A stretch of DNA of 64,000 bases from Gammaproteobacteria bacterium UBA7310 (GCA_002471665.1 DKQK01000072.1:126847-190846); one strand, 5' to 3'. Counted from the stretch's first letter, positions 52,301 to 60,649 are shown. Numbers and translations are program-made. Notes: a model not told the origin generated them from the sequence alone.

Positions 52301-53596
52301 TTAGGCCAACACCCCTCTTTCCGTCCAGAAGCGCTTGATCAGTGGTTTTACACTCATACCATGCACAATGATGGACAACGTAACGATGATCAGCGTGAAA
52401 TGGGTAAGCTGCAATGCAACCCTGTCGTCGATGCCCTGCTGTATGGCATAAGCCAGATAATACAGAGAGCCGATGCCCCGAACGCCAAACCAGCCTGACA
52501 AGCAGCGAATACGCCAGGGAGTATTGGTACCCAGAAAACTGATGAATACACTCAGCGGGCGGGCAACAAAGAACAGGAAAAATGCCAACCCCACCGCTCG
52601 CCAACTCCAGGAATCCAGAAAAAGCGTGCCTCCGATGAGCAGGATCAACAACACCTCCGATAGTCGCTCCAGATGTTCCTTAAAGATCAGGGATGCTTCA
52701 CTCAAACTGCGCGTGCCTACCTCAGTGGTATCATCGCCCAGTATTTCAGATTGCAACTTAAACTCCCGTTCCGGTGTTGCCCCCACCAGGGCATGTTCGG
52801 TTTGCCGTAACGTAACCGCAGCGGCGAATACACCTAAAAATCCCCAGGCATTCAGGTGCAGGCAGGTACCGTAAACAACACAGATCAGGCCCAGGCCAAG
52901 AAAATCCCCCAACACACCGGGCTTACCGGCCTGTTGGTAGTGGGGCGCTGCCAGCCGCGCCAGAAGATAGCCACCCAGCACACCGATACCCAAGCCGGCT
53001 GCGGTAGCCCAGAACACATCGTACAGAATCCAGTCATCGCCACCGCGCCCCAGATCGTGCACGCCCAACAGCCCCAGCCCCAGCATCACAAACGGAAAGG
53101 CGCTTCCGTCGTTCATTCCGGCCTCGCTGGTAAGGGTAAAACGCAGGTGATCCCGATCACCGGGGTGGCGCACCTGAACATCGGTTGCCAGTACCGGGTC
53201 GGTGGGAGCGATGATCGCACCCAACAGCACGGCCGCGCCCAGGGACAGCCCCAGCGCCAGATGGGCAAAGGCAGCCACCAAACCCACGCTCACGGCCATG
53301 CCAAGAAACGCCAGGCGAAACGGGCTTTGCCAACGCTCCAATGACACCGGTACGGGCATTTTTACGCCCGCGGCAAACAGCGAGATCAGTACCGCCACCT
53401 CGGTGAGCAATTCCAGTGCTTTGGCGTTTTCGATGGGATTGATGTGAAACAGCCCCAGTACCGATGGGCCAAGAATAATGCCCACCGCCAGGTAGATGAT
53501 GGCGGAGGTGACCGGTATCCGTTTGATGGCGGGTGCTGTTAACCCCATGAGCAACAGCAGTAATCCAACCAGAACAAACCACTGCGGGATGTCCAT
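52301..53596 (-). CDS. CPA1-type cation/proton antiporter
   Basis: 431 residues, about 12 membrane helices. Family marks are LLGAIIAPTDPVLATDVQV and SEAGMNDGSAFPF, where the Asp of the ND pair takes part in ion transport in NhaP-type proteins. There is no C-terminal regulatory TrkA domain. It should exchange Na+ or K+ for protons across the inner membrane. It lies 63 bases downstream of nothing related; the sigma gene runs the same way but starts upstream of its 3' end, so it is likely a separate transcript. Confidence 0.88.
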   Translation of the reverse strand: MDIPQWFVLVGLLLLLMGLTAPAIKRIPVTSAIIYLAVGIILGPSVLGLFHINPIENAKALELLTEVAVLISLFAAGVKMPVPVSLERWQSPFRLAFLGMAVSVGLVAAFAHLALGLSLGAAVLLGAIIAPTDPVLATDVQVRHPGDRDHLRFTLTSEAGMNDGSAFPFVMLGLGLLGVHDLGRGGDDWILYDVFWATAAGLGIGVLGGYLLARLAAPHYQQAGKPGVLGDFLGLGLICVVYGTCLHLNAWGFLGVFAAAVTLRQTEHALVGATPEREFKLQSEILGDDTTEVGTRSLSEASLIFKEHLERLSEVLLILLIGGTLFLDSWSWRAVGLAFFLFFVARPLSVFISFLGTNTPWRIRCLSGWFGVRGIGSLYYLAYAIQQGIDDRVALQLTHFTLIIVTLSIIVHGMSVKPLIKRFWTERGVLA

Positions 53597-53720
53597 ATGC
53601 TCGCTTCCTTCAGTTCTGACCCATACCTATCTGATACTGCACTGCAGTGTAAAAGTTCCTTAAAATCGGCTTAGGTGATTATGTGGGCTGGGCAACTATA
53701 CAACTGCTTTCAAAGACAAA

Positions 53721-53746
53721 GCTGACGAGCCAATGGGCTCGCCAGC
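53721..53746 (-). terminator. Terminator after hsp20
   Basis: Arms 53721-53731 and 53736-53746 pair over 10 of 11 positions around an AATG loop. On the minus strand the hairpin is followed by TTTGTCTTTG, a fair U-tract. It closes the Hsp20 transcript 15 bases after its stop. Confidence 0.75.
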
Positions 53747-53761
53747 TGCGTTGCCTATTGG

Positions 53762-54361
53762 TTAAGTGCTGACTTCAATTTTCTTTACGCTGCCGGCGGG
53801 CAGTTCTTTGCGGGGAATGGTAATGGTAAGGACCCCTTGCTTTAAGTTCGCACGGACATCTTCAGTCAATGCATCCTCAGGCAAGGCGAGGGTCCGCTGA
53901 AAGCGGCCGTAGCTTCTTTCCACACGATAAAAGTGGCGGTCTTTATTTTCAGTTTCCTCCTGCTTCTGGCCTTGTATGGTCATTACGTCACCATTGATCT
54001 CGATGGAGAAATCGTCTTGCTTCAGGCCCGGTGCTTCTACCGTAATTTGATAACTCTCATCATCGCTCGACACGTTCAAGCTGGGCCTGAAGGCCGACGC
54101 ATAAAATGCGTTACCTGATTCACCTGAGGCAATATTGCTCAGCCGTGAACCCAGCGAGGGAAAACCAAACCCACGCAAGGTGTCTTCAAAGATTCGATCA
54201 ATGTCGCGATGCAACTGCAGCATGGGTTGCAGGTAGTGATCACCGGTTTCAGGCATCGCCGCAGAATGGGCCTCCCGTTTGACCGGTATCTGCCCCGCGG
54301 CATGATTACCTGACTCTTCATGTTTGAACCAGTTCCAGGGGTTAAGCTTTTTCCAGTCCAT
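53762..54361 (-). CDS. Hsp20/alpha-crystallin small heat-shock protein
   Basis: 199 residues. An N-terminal arm rich in Gly/Ser/His is followed by the alpha-crystallin domain (~95-190), with VSSDDESYQITVEAPGLKQ, then IEINGDVMTIQGQKQEE, and LKQGVLTITIPRKE. The C-terminal I-x-V tail motif (KKIEVST) allows oligomer formation. Known role: ATP-independent holdase for unfolding proteins. Ribosome-binding site is strong (AGGAGG). Two copies of AAAGAGAATG lie in the leader. Upstream genes on the same strand encode NorQ/NorD-like proteins, 233 bases away. Confidence 0.93.
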   Translation of the reverse strand: MDWKKLNPWNWFKHEESGNHAAGQIPVKREAHSAAMPETGDHYLQPMLQLHRDIDRIFEDTLRGFGFPSLGSRLSNIASGESGNAFYASAFRPSLNVSSDDESYQITVEAPGLKQDDFSIEINGDVMTIQGQKQEETENKDRHFYRVERSYGRFQRTLALPEDALTEDVRANLKQGVLTITIPRKELPAGSVKKIEVST

Positions 54362-54380
54362 AACGAATCCTCCTGTTTAA

Positions 54381-54410
54381 AAAGAGAATGCTTTGGTTAT
54401 AAAGAGAATG
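54381..54410. repeat. 10-base direct repeat with 20-bp period before hsp20
   Basis: AAAGAGAATG occurs at 54381-54390 and again at 54401-54410. The period equals two helical turns, which suits a dimeric regulator or simple duplication. It lies 20-50 bases before the hsp20 start, so it is in the leader or at the promoter on the minus strand. Confidence 0.6.
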
Positions 54411-54594
54411 GTTAAGCAAACATTACTCGGCCTTATTGCTCTTCAAAGTTGATACTAAGGCGTTCTGAATAGACAGTGCCTCGTTTACGATTGTTAATGT
54501 GGGTTCGATTTATCGATTTTCAAGCCACGGCAGCCAGTCTTACCTGTTCAGGGCGGCATTGCTCCGAAACGCCGCTCCTGCCCGTTGGCGATGC

Positions 54595-55380
54595 CTATTC
54601 AGTGTGTGCCAAGCAGGCTGCAGCGATTTCACTCAGCCCATCAGTCACTGCACCGTCGTTGCTGAGGGGGGCCAGTATGGCAACCTCTGCGGCTTCCAGC
54701 TCGCTGGCGCCAACCGCTATCATTTTTGCCGCGGTGACCAAAGCCCGGGTTGAGGGTGGTTCAAAGTGGAAAACATCATCGGCATCCCGGATGGCAGTGG
54801 CACATTTCACCAATCTTTTCGCAATGCTTTCACTGATATTGGCTTCGGATACCAGCACTTCAATTTCCTGCTCGGGTTGCAGGAAGTTCATGGCCACGGT
54901 AACAAAGCGCTGACGGAATGAAGGCTTAAGTTCCTTTAACGAACTGCGGTAGGCCGGGTTGTAGGAGCAGACCAGCATGAAGGTATCCGGAGCCTGGATG
55001 ACGTCGTCGGCACGATCCAGGTACAACGTCCGCCGATGATCTGTGAGTGAATGCAGAACCGCCAGGGAATCGTGACGGGCTTCCACCACTTCGTCCATGT
55101 AGCAGATTGCGCCTTCTTTCACTGCCCGGGTCAGCGGTCCATCACTCCAGATTACATCGCCACCTGTTACCATGAATCGCCCCACTAAATCAGCGCTGGT
55201 CAGGTCATCGTGGCAACTGATGGTAATGACATGGCGCCCCAGTACTTCACCCATATGCTCTATGAGGCGGGTTTTACCGCATCCTGTGGGCCCGGTAAGC
55301 ATCACGGGGAGCCGTTGTTCTGCTGCCTGCTTGAACAGTTCCACTTCGTTTTTATTGGCTTTATAGAACCTGTCGTTCAT
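54595..55380 (-). CDS. norQ: NorQ/CbbQ-type MoxR AAA+ ATPase
   Basis: 261 residues. Walker A GPTGCGKTRLIEH (~residue 30), Walker B ICYMDEVVEAR and sensor 1 VCSYNPAYR place it in the CbbQ/NirQ/NorQ group. These hexameric ATPases work with a VWA-domain partner to insert or activate metal centres in enzymes such as nitric oxide reductase or Rubisco. Its partner gene lies directly upstream with a 50-base gap. No norCB or Rubisco genes are seen in the window, so the client is unknown. Confidence 0.87.
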   Translation of the reverse strand: MNDRFYKANKNEVELFKQAAEQRLPVMLTGPTGCGKTRLIEHMGEVLGRHVITISCHDDLTSADLVGRFMVTGGDVIWSDGPLTRAVKEGAICYMDEVVEARHDSLAVLHSLTDHRRTLYLDRADDVIQAPDTFMLVCSYNPAYRSSLKELKPSFRQRFVTVAMNFLQPEQEIEVLVSEANISESIAKRLVKCATAIRDADDVFHFEPPSTRALVTAAKMIAVGASELEAAEVAILAPLSNDGAVTDGLSEIAAACLAHTE

Positions 55381-55430
55381 ATTGATCCCTATTTTTTAAT
55401 GCTGCGGTTTTAGTTCTAATGCCCCTGAGG

Positions 55431-56969
55431 CTAGGCGGCAACCAGTTCACGATGGACCCGTGCCAACACCCCGGGTAACGCTTCGATATTACGTATTCGG
55501 GTTGATCGCCTTGGGCCGAACACATCGGGAAGGGGGTCAACCTTTGTTTGCCCCACGCCGATATAGAACGTGGATACCCCGGCTTCTTCGGCTTCGGCAA
55601 CCGCATGGGCTGAATCCGCCCAGGCGTAACGTCCTTCATAACCTTCATCGGATATCAGCCCATCTCCAATAATGATGAGTAATCGTCTTTCAGACTTTTG
55701 TTCCAGCAGACGGTTGGTCAGATGCCTGAGAGGGGCGCCTAAACGGGTATAGCCGCCGGTTTTAAGGCCCAGCTCACCGGGTGCAACCGAATAGGCATCT
55801 TTGAAATCCCTCAGGCAGGTGATGTCTACCCGATGCCTGGTTTTGCCGCTGAATACGAACAGGCCGTGCCGTTCCTTGGCCAGTGCCATGGCGTTACAGA
55901 GGCCATCGGCGCAAGCCAGTTCCAGTTTGAAAACATCCCCACCACCGGCACTTAACGAGGCACTGCCATCCAGTAACAACGCGGTGGTCACGTCGCGAAA
56001 AGCCGGCTGCAGATCGCGGAACAGGCGGCCATCGGTTTGCATGCCCGTGAGCAGATTGACGCGATAATGTATGTATTGTTCGATATCCAGATCGGAACCA
56101 TCCTCCAGCCGATTTTTCATGACCCGGTGCGTGTGTTCTTCAAACCACCTGCGAAGTTCTACGGAAACCGGTTTAGCCGTTCTTTGTGTCGTTTTGATTT
56201 TGCGCTCCAGTACGGCAACATGATTCTTGAGAAACTGCTCGGTCCACATATTCCATTCGGGGTAGGGGATGCCTGCGCGTTGATCCGCGCATATCTCGAT
56301 ATCGTCTTCTTCCGGCCTGCTGGCAGAAGGCAATCTGGAACTTTTGATATTGCTTTCTCCTCCCGCCGGAATGGATTCGTACCCTGGGGAAATATACCTT
56401 TTGTTGATGGACCAGGGTGCCCGAGCCTGGGCCCGTTGCAGTGCAGCCAAGATGCCCTGTTTACCCGCCAGGCCCTTCGGCAGTGAACCCAGTACCGGGT
56501 GGGTGAGGAGCGCTTGATGGGTTTTCGCCAACGCGATCGCCCGCTCCAGCATCTCGACGCCTGTCATGTGCTCATCCAGCGCTTCCAGGTCTGGCAGCAA
56601 TCGCTTTATTTCCCCAACCAGGCCCGGCCAATGATTGCCAAGCCATCCCAGGGCGACGCCGCCTTCCACCCGCGACAGTGCCGCCGCCTGCCGTTCGGTT
56701 AAGGCCGCAAGCGAGAACGACTCCAGTCGTTGTTTAGAAGGGGAGCATTGCAGGGCGATGCCACAGGTCCAGGTTCGAAGCGTCCAGCCTGGGGTTTGGG
56801 CAGGATAGGGTACATAGAGCTCTGTGCGGCGGTGGTTCGTGGCAAAGGCGCGTTGCTCACCGGAAACCAAGCGCACCCGTTGACAACCCCCGCCCGATAG
56901 CGCTGCCGCAACCAGCATGCAGCTGCGTTCCACCCGGTTTGCCTGATCTTGCTTTGAGTTCTCAGCCAC
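55431..56969 (-). CDS. norD: NorD/CbbO-type VWA-domain protein
   Basis: 512 residues from GTG 56969 (preceded by GAGAGG at good spacing; a GTG two codons earlier overlaps the ribosome-binding site). The C-terminal ~230 residues form a VWA domain with a complete MIDAS: LLLDGSASLSAGG, the Thr in GGYTRLGAPLRHLT, and IIIGDGLISDEG. The N-terminal half is helical. With NorQ it should form the activating complex. The gene name is based on family; CbbO is an equally fair label. Confidence 0.85.
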   Translation of the reverse strand: MAENSKQDQANRVERSCMLVAAALSGGGCQRVRLVSGEQRAFATNHRRTELYVPYPAQTPGWTLRTWTCGIALQCSPSKQRLESFSLAALTERQAAALSRVEGGVALGWLGNHWPGLVGEIKRLLPDLEALDEHMTGVEMLERAIALAKTHQALLTHPVLGSLPKGLAGKQGILAALQRAQARAPWSINKRYISPGYESIPAGGESNIKSSRLPSASRPEEDDIEICADQRAGIPYPEWNMWTEQFLKNHVAVLERKIKTTQRTAKPVSVELRRWFEEHTHRVMKNRLEDGSDLDIEQYIHYRVNLLTGMQTDGRLFRDLQPAFRDVTTALLLDGSASLSAGGGDVFKLELACADGLCNAMALAKERHGLFVFSGKTRHRVDITCLRDFKDAYSVAPGELGLKTGGYTRLGAPLRHLTNRLLEQKSERRLLIIIGDGLISDEGYEGRYAWADSAHAVAEAEEAGVSTFYIGVGQTKVDPLPDVFGPRRSTRIRNIEALPGVLARVHRELVAA

Positions 56970-57096
56970 GGGCACCTCTCCAGCAACGTTCCTTATGGGC
57001 TAGAAAGCACCCAGGATGGGTAAAAAAGTCACCAGGGAATCCATCCGCCAATACCAAACCCAGCCGGATCAGCCAGGCCCAGATCAAGTCCCACAT
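56962..57096 (-). CDS. Possible small membrane protein upstream of norD
   Basis: A 44-codon frame from ATG 57096, with AGGAG nine bases upstream, opens with a hydrophobic helix (MWDLIWAWLIRLGLVLADGF) and overlaps the start of norD by a few bases. No family is recognised. The ribosome-binding site and the overlap suggest translational coupling, but the length makes chance possible. Confidence 0.3.
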   Translation of the reverse strand: MWDLIWAWLIRLGLVLADGFPGDFFTHPGCFLAHKERCWRGARG

Positions 57097-57449
57097 TGCG
57101 TCATTCTCCTCAGCATGGATTGGTTCTTGTTATCTAACTGGTTGGTATTCAAGCAGTTATGAGCGTAAGGGAAGGCCATCGCAGACTCTGCACAGCGATC
57201 TTAAAACATACTCTACGGATTTAGCGGCTTACTCACAAGTAAAATGTAATTAGGGTGATGCTCCCCAGGGCGCCCGTTTCATAAAGCTTCCACAACAGAT
57301 CAGGCCCAAGTGATCAGATCCAAGAAAACTTGATCAGCGCCGGGGTGCAGGGTTGTGTGTATGTAGAGGGGGGGTGAATGCGGTGCCCGCGTTGTTCAAT
57401 GACCGCAGCAAGCCAGCAGCGCCGGCAGTTGCATGTTCAGGGTAGGTCA
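57097..57449. other. Intergenic region upstream of the norD-norQ genes, with paired TGATCA sites
   Basis: 353 bases between norD and the TetR gene. TGATCA occurs at 57311-57316 and 57331-57336, exactly 20 bp apart, within similar context. On the minus strand one site lies in TTGGATCTGATCAC, which fits 7 of 10 positions of an FNR-type box. The stretch also holds a G-rich run near 57366. No RNA gene was found. Confidence 0.4.
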
Positions 57450-58097
57450 TTAAACCGTAGCGGGCGGCACTCCCAGCAGGAAACGTACGATTTGCAGGGT
57501 TTCACTTTTCTGGGCAGCAATGTGTTCTGCTGATAGTGGATCAAAGTCGCTATTTGGAATCAGTTTGGTGATAGCGGATGCAAAGAACACAGTACTGCCT
57601 ATTACCACGCTTGCGGCATGCAGCGGATGCCCATGCAGTGGTTTGAGTTCTCCGCTTTTACATCCTTGATCGAACAATGCCCATGCGACTTGAATCAGCC
57701 GGTTGGATTCGGGATAGATACTCTGTTGCTGCTGCTCGTTTTCATCCGTTACATAGCGCAGGATAAGCCTTCCAAGTGAAGGCCGCCGCGCAATTTCATC
57801 CACCAAAACGTTGGTAGCCTGTTCAAACCGCTCGACAATAGTACCGGCACTGGTCAAGGCTTCTTCCAGCTGATTGGCCAGCGATCCAAATGCATTTGCA
57901 AGCGTTGCCTGGTAAAGCGCTTGCTTGTCGGGAAAATGATAGAACAGTGCCGGGCGTGTCAGCCCCAAATCCTCCGCTACATCTTCAAGGCGCGTCGCTT
58001 TGTAGCCATAGCGTGCAAAAAAGCGCTCCGCTGCTTCGAGTATGGCAAGGCGTCGCCGCTCAGCTTTGGTGGGGGATTTTGAGGGAGTGGTTGTCAA
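57450..58097 (-). CDS. TetR-family transcriptional regulator
   Basis: 215 residues from TTG (no ATG or GTG exists before the DNA-binding domain). The N-terminal helix-turn-helix is clear: RLAILEAAERFFARYGYKAT, then EDVAEDLGLTRPALFYHF. The remainder is the helical ligand-binding half with no specific signature. It faces the AveC-like operon across a 200-base divergent region that contains a symmetric 41-bp inverted repeat, the likely operator. It probably represses both itself and that operon. Confidence 0.92.
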   Translation of the reverse strand: MTTTPSKSPTKAERRRLAILEAAERFFARYGYKATRLEDVAEDLGLTRPALFYHFPDKQALYQATLANAFGSLANQLEEALTSAGTIVERFEQATNVLVDEIARRPSLGRLILRYVTDENEQQQQSIYPESNRLIQVAWALFDQGCKSGELKPLHGHPLHAASVVIGSTVFFASAITKLIPNSDFDPLSAEHIAAQKSETLQIVRFLLGVPPATV

Positions 58098-58209
58098 TGT
58101 GATTCTCGCTGTAATACAAAACGGGTATCTGGATATCAGGGCATTGCCAAATCCTGCGCAAGAATATCATAGCTTTCAAAATTAGTTTTCAACTGGCCGG
58201 TAATATTTT

Positions 58210-58250
58210 TTTGACTGTAAAGTAAAATAATGATTTACTCATCAGTCAAA
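58210..58250. promoter_or_regulatory. Nested inverted repeat, probable TetR-family operator
   Basis: TTTGACTG (58210-58217) and CAGTCAAA (58243-58250) are perfect inverted arms. An inner pair AGTAAA (58221-58226) and TTTACT (58234-58239) has the same centre, 58230. The site lies between the divergent TetR and AveC-operon genes, 113 bases before the TetR start and 49 bases before the small membrane protein. Confidence 0.75.
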
Positions 58251-58298
58251 TGTAACTGATCGCGTTGCACATTAGTTAAAGCGGTTACTGAAATTAAA

Positions 58299-58457
58299 GT
58301 GATTACTGAGACAGATAATCTGTCACTGGGGGGTAAGGCCTTGGGTGCTGTGATAATGCTGGGCACATTGTTTGGGTTAATAGCGTTGATTGTGGGGCTG
58401 GTGTTTCGATTTGATCCCCAGGCCCGTGGTTCCTCAGAGCGGAAGAGGGGTCAATGA
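58299..58457 (+). CDS. Small single-pass membrane protein ahead of the AveC-like gene
   Basis: A 52-residue frame from GTG 58299, with one hydrophobic helix at residues ~15-37 (KALGAVIMLGTLFGLIAL) and a basic tail (SSERKRGQ). Its stop overlaps the ATG of the AveC-like gene in ATGATG, so the two are coupled. There is no clear ribosome-binding site. Coding use and the tight overlap support it as real; the function is unknown. Confidence 0.5.
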   Translation: MITETDNLSLGGKALGAVIMLGTLFGLIALIVGLVFRFDPQARGSSERKRGQ

Positions 58458-59239
58458 TGTCTGAACTACCCCTGATTTTGAAAATCGGAGTTGGCTTTGC
58501 CTATCTGGGCGGGATAGCCTTTTTTGCGATTGGAATCTGGTTGAGCTGGCAGCGCGGCCGGCTCCATCCGCTCCTGCTGGTGAGTATCTCCGCTTTGTCC
58601 TTCAGTTGGATTGAGGCACCTTATGATTGGGCCGTATACGCGCAATTCCCACCCGAGCTGCCGCGCATGCCATCTTGGTGGCCCTTGAACATGACCTGGG
58701 GCGGGCTCCCTTCAGCTGTTCCACCTGGATACATTGCTTATTTCATTTTACCCACTGTGATCGCTGCTTATCTTGGGCGCCGGCTCAGCGGAAGCCTTAG
58801 TTGGCGGTTACCCGGCACATTGCTTCTGGTAGGTTTCGTTCTGGGCACCCTGTGGGCCTTTGTCTTCAACGCGGGTTTTGGCGCCCGCCTTGGCGTGTTC
58901 TACTACGGCTACGTCATCGAAGGGCTGGCGTTCTGGCCCGGCACCAAGCATCAGTACCCCTGGTATGACTCCATTGCAATGGGGGTGCAGGTGATGGCGT
59001 TCACCTATCTTCTCGGGCGAACCGATTTTCAGGGCCGCACGATAGTTGAAGTATGGGCAGATTCGAAAACACAAAGCCGCCTGCGCGCCTCTTTGCTCTC
59101 TATTGCAGTGTTCATTGCCATTGGCCACGCTGTTTATCTTTCCGTGTTTGCGCCACATCTTGCCACCAAACTTATGGGGTTGGTAACAGTGGGCCCCAGT
59201 GAGCAGTTGTTCCCAGGTGTGCCGAACCAACCGCTTTAG
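58454..59239 (+). CDS. AveC-like (spirocyclase AveC family) membrane protein
   Basis: 261 residues with about seven membrane helices. Family blocks seen: WIEAPYDWAVYAQFPPELPR, MTWGGLPSAVPPGYIAYF, LAFWPGTKHQYPWYDSI and the late SVFAPHLATKL. AveC of Streptomyces acts in avermectin spiroketal formation, but most members in proteobacteria are uncharacterised, often near lipid or steroid metabolism genes. It is shorter than the ~330-residue actinobacterial forms at the N-terminus. It is controlled, by position, by the divergent TetR regulator. Confidence 0.8.
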   Translation: MMSELPLILKIGVGFAYLGGIAFFAIGIWLSWQRGRLHPLLLVSISALSFSWIEAPYDWAVYAQFPPELPRMPSWWPLNMTWGGLPSAVPPGYIAYFILPTVIAAYLGRRLSGSLSWRLPGTLLLVGFVLGTLWAFVFNAGFGARLGVFYYGYVIEGLAFWPGTKHQYPWYDSIAMGVQVMAFTYLLGRTDFQGRTIVEVWADSKTQSRLRASLLSIAVFIAIGHAVYLSVFAPHLATKLMGLVTVGPSEQLFPGVPNQPL

Positions 59240-59294
59240 TCTGTGGCGCCTGATGTTATATTGGAATTTTGCTCGTGACAGCAATCGAATTGAA

Positions 59295-59489
59295 ATGGGG
59301 TTTTATGATTCAGGCATGCTCAACCCCCTTTCCGTAGTGCTTAAGCACGGGTTCCTGAGTTTAGCCGGTGTTCAGTGGCAACGGACCGGACCTTTCGACT
59401 ACTGTCATAACTATGGGCTGTATCGATTTGCTGAAGGCGTGGTTAAGACGCGCAGATACTATTTCTATGATTCACCAGTAGAAGTTTGA
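59295..59489 (+). CDS. Small hypothetical protein, doubtful
   Basis: A 64-codon frame from ATG 59295, 56 bases after the AveC-like gene. The sequence is rich in Tyr/Phe (FDYCHNYGLYRFAE; TRRYYFYDSP) and has no recognised family. The ribosome-binding site is poor. It may be a remnant of a gene cut by the neighbouring insertion-sequence remains. Confidence 0.2.
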   Translation: MGFYDSGMLNPLSVVLKHGFLSLAGVQWQRTGPFDYCHNYGLYRFAEGVVKTRRYYFYDSPVEV

Positions 59490-59526
59490 TGCAGATTCAC
59501 TTCGTCGAACAAGGCTAATCGAGCTA

Positions 59527-59938
59527 GGGAGTCTCTGAATAAGCCCCTTTTAAATATTCGAACTCGATTTTGGCGTTAATTGGCGCAATACAGTCGAAAA
59601 GCATGACTTCAAACGCACAATCTGTTTGGAATTCAGCCGTTTTGCTGAATTCCAGGCGTACTTATCTACGCCAGTATTGTTTTCACCCGAATGAGATTGT
59701 AAAACGCAGCCAATAAACAAAGTGTGTTGTGATTTTTCTTTAGTCCACGATAACGAACTTTTCTGTAAGCGAATGTTCTTTGATATATATGTTCAACCTT
59801 GGCGCGAACTTTCGCTTTAGCCGTCTCTGCCTGCTCAATCCCGCTGCCCTTTACATAATAACGTAGTGTTTCAGGTCGCTACGCTATATGCCAGTTGATA
59901 TCGCGGCCTAGCAATTTGTTGAAAAGTAAAAAAATCAT
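59527..59938 (-). mobile_element. Remnant of an IS5-family insertion sequence (3' part)
   Basis: The left end at 59527 reads GGGAGTCTCTGAATAAG, which looks like an IS5-type terminal inverted repeat. Inside is the C-terminal part of a transposase on the minus strand (listed separately). The other terminal repeat and the first half of the element are absent, so this is a dead relic marking an old insertion next to the defence-type operon. Confidence 0.65.
59666..59917 (-). pseudogene. IS5-family transposase, C-terminal fragment with in-frame stop
   Basis: The minus-strand frame reads KLLGRDINWHIA, a TAG stop at 59879-59881, then a block with GIEQAETAKAKVRAKVEHIY and FAYRKVRYRGLKKNHNTLC, ending at 59666. 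WHIAMRP and AKAKVRAKVEH are typical of IS5 transposase ends. The Met of WHIAMRP is replaced by the stop. Only ~80 codons remain of ~320. Confidence 0.75.
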
Positions 59939-60127
59939 AAGTTACGGCAGAAGCTGACTAGGTGTTATCAGGCCCAAGTATCCGCGCTGAAGCTTATTAC
60001 TGAAAATCGATATTCCTCTCATTCACAATCTCGAAAGGAAGCTTATAGAGTGCTCCGGGAGGAGACGGGACAGCCCAAATGGGTGCTTAAGAATGCCATC
60101 CAAGTAGCATATCGCGCGTTGAACTGA
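59930..60127 (+). pseudogene. Orphan reading-frame fragment (65 codons, no start)
   Basis: Between the IS5 remnant and the defence-type operon an open frame without a start codon reads LRQKLTRCYQAQVSALKL and later SQSRKEAYRVLREETGQPK, ending at 60125-60127. Codon use looks coding. It may be the 3' end of a gene whose front was lost when the insertion sequence arrived. Family not recognised. Confidence 0.35.
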
Positions 60128-60451
60128 GCGCAGAAAGTGAGCTCATGCGAGGGGATTCAGGTGAAGTTCTATTTTAGTACGATCAATATCTGGTGGGTGA
60201 ATATTGTACAGGTATGGCTTGAATCCCTGTGATTCCGAAGTCTTACTGAAAGTAAACTCAATAAGATTGTTATCTGACTGATTTTAAATGTATTTTTTGT
60301 TGAACCCTGAGGTAAATTAGCCGTTTGGTGCGACAAATACTGCCCCTGTGAGTGCTGTATATGCTATCATGTTATGTTACATAAATTGTGTTACATAACA
60401 TATGTCTATGGGGCATGGTTTCAATATAAAACCTTATTTGGGCTATGGTTT
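60128..60451. other. AT-rich promoter region of the ribbon-helix-helix/DUF4007 operon
   Basis: 324 bases without a supported gene. AT content rises toward the operon, as expected for a promoter, and the operator-like repeats at 60369-60401 lie near the 3' end. -10-like TATGCT and TATCAT occur at 60360-60370 but no convincing -35 box pairs with them. Confidence 0.45.
60369..60401. promoter_or_regulatory. Operator-like palindromes before the ribbon-helix-helix gene
   Basis: ATGTTATGT (60369-60377) and ACATAACAT (60393-60401) are perfect inverted arms. Within, TTATGT-T-ACATAA (60372-60384) is a palindrome of its own, and GTTACATAA occurs twice (60376-60384, 60390-60398) 14 bp apart. Paired short sites are typical for ribbon-helix-helix repressors; the downstream gene encodes one. 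Confidence 0.65.
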
Positions 60452-60649
60452 ATGAGTGTTGGAAATAGTGGTCGTATAGTTATAGAGATCGACCCGGAGC
60501 TAAAGCAAGAGTTGCATGCGGTTCTCCGCTTGGAAGGTACAAATCTAAAAGCTTGGTTCTTAGCCCATGTGGAAGAATTCTTAGCCGAAAAAGGGCAGAA
60601 ATCGTTAATATTTGAAGATGGTCAACAAGCCAAGGAGGCTCATTCATGA
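60452..60649 (+). CDS. Small ribbon-helix-helix protein, likely autoregulator
   Basis: 65 residues from ATG 60452; an upstream ATG at 60374 would place the start inside the operator palindromes and adds an unlikely hydrophobic leader. GRIVIEIDPELKQELHAVL fits the strand-helix start of CopG/Arc-type folds, followed by EGTNLKAWFLAHVEEFLAE as the second helix. The stop overlaps the next start in ATGA. The upstream repeats suggest it binds its own promoter. It may equally act as an antitoxin-like component. Confidence 0.7.
   Translation: MSVGNSGRIVIEIDPELKQELHAVLRLEGTNLKAWFLAHVEEFLAEKGQKSLIFEDGQQAKEAHS

Noticed and set aside
57320..57340. FNR/DNR box upstream of norD
   Set aside because: Only 7 of 10 conserved positions match and no denitrification genes are present; kept only as a remark.
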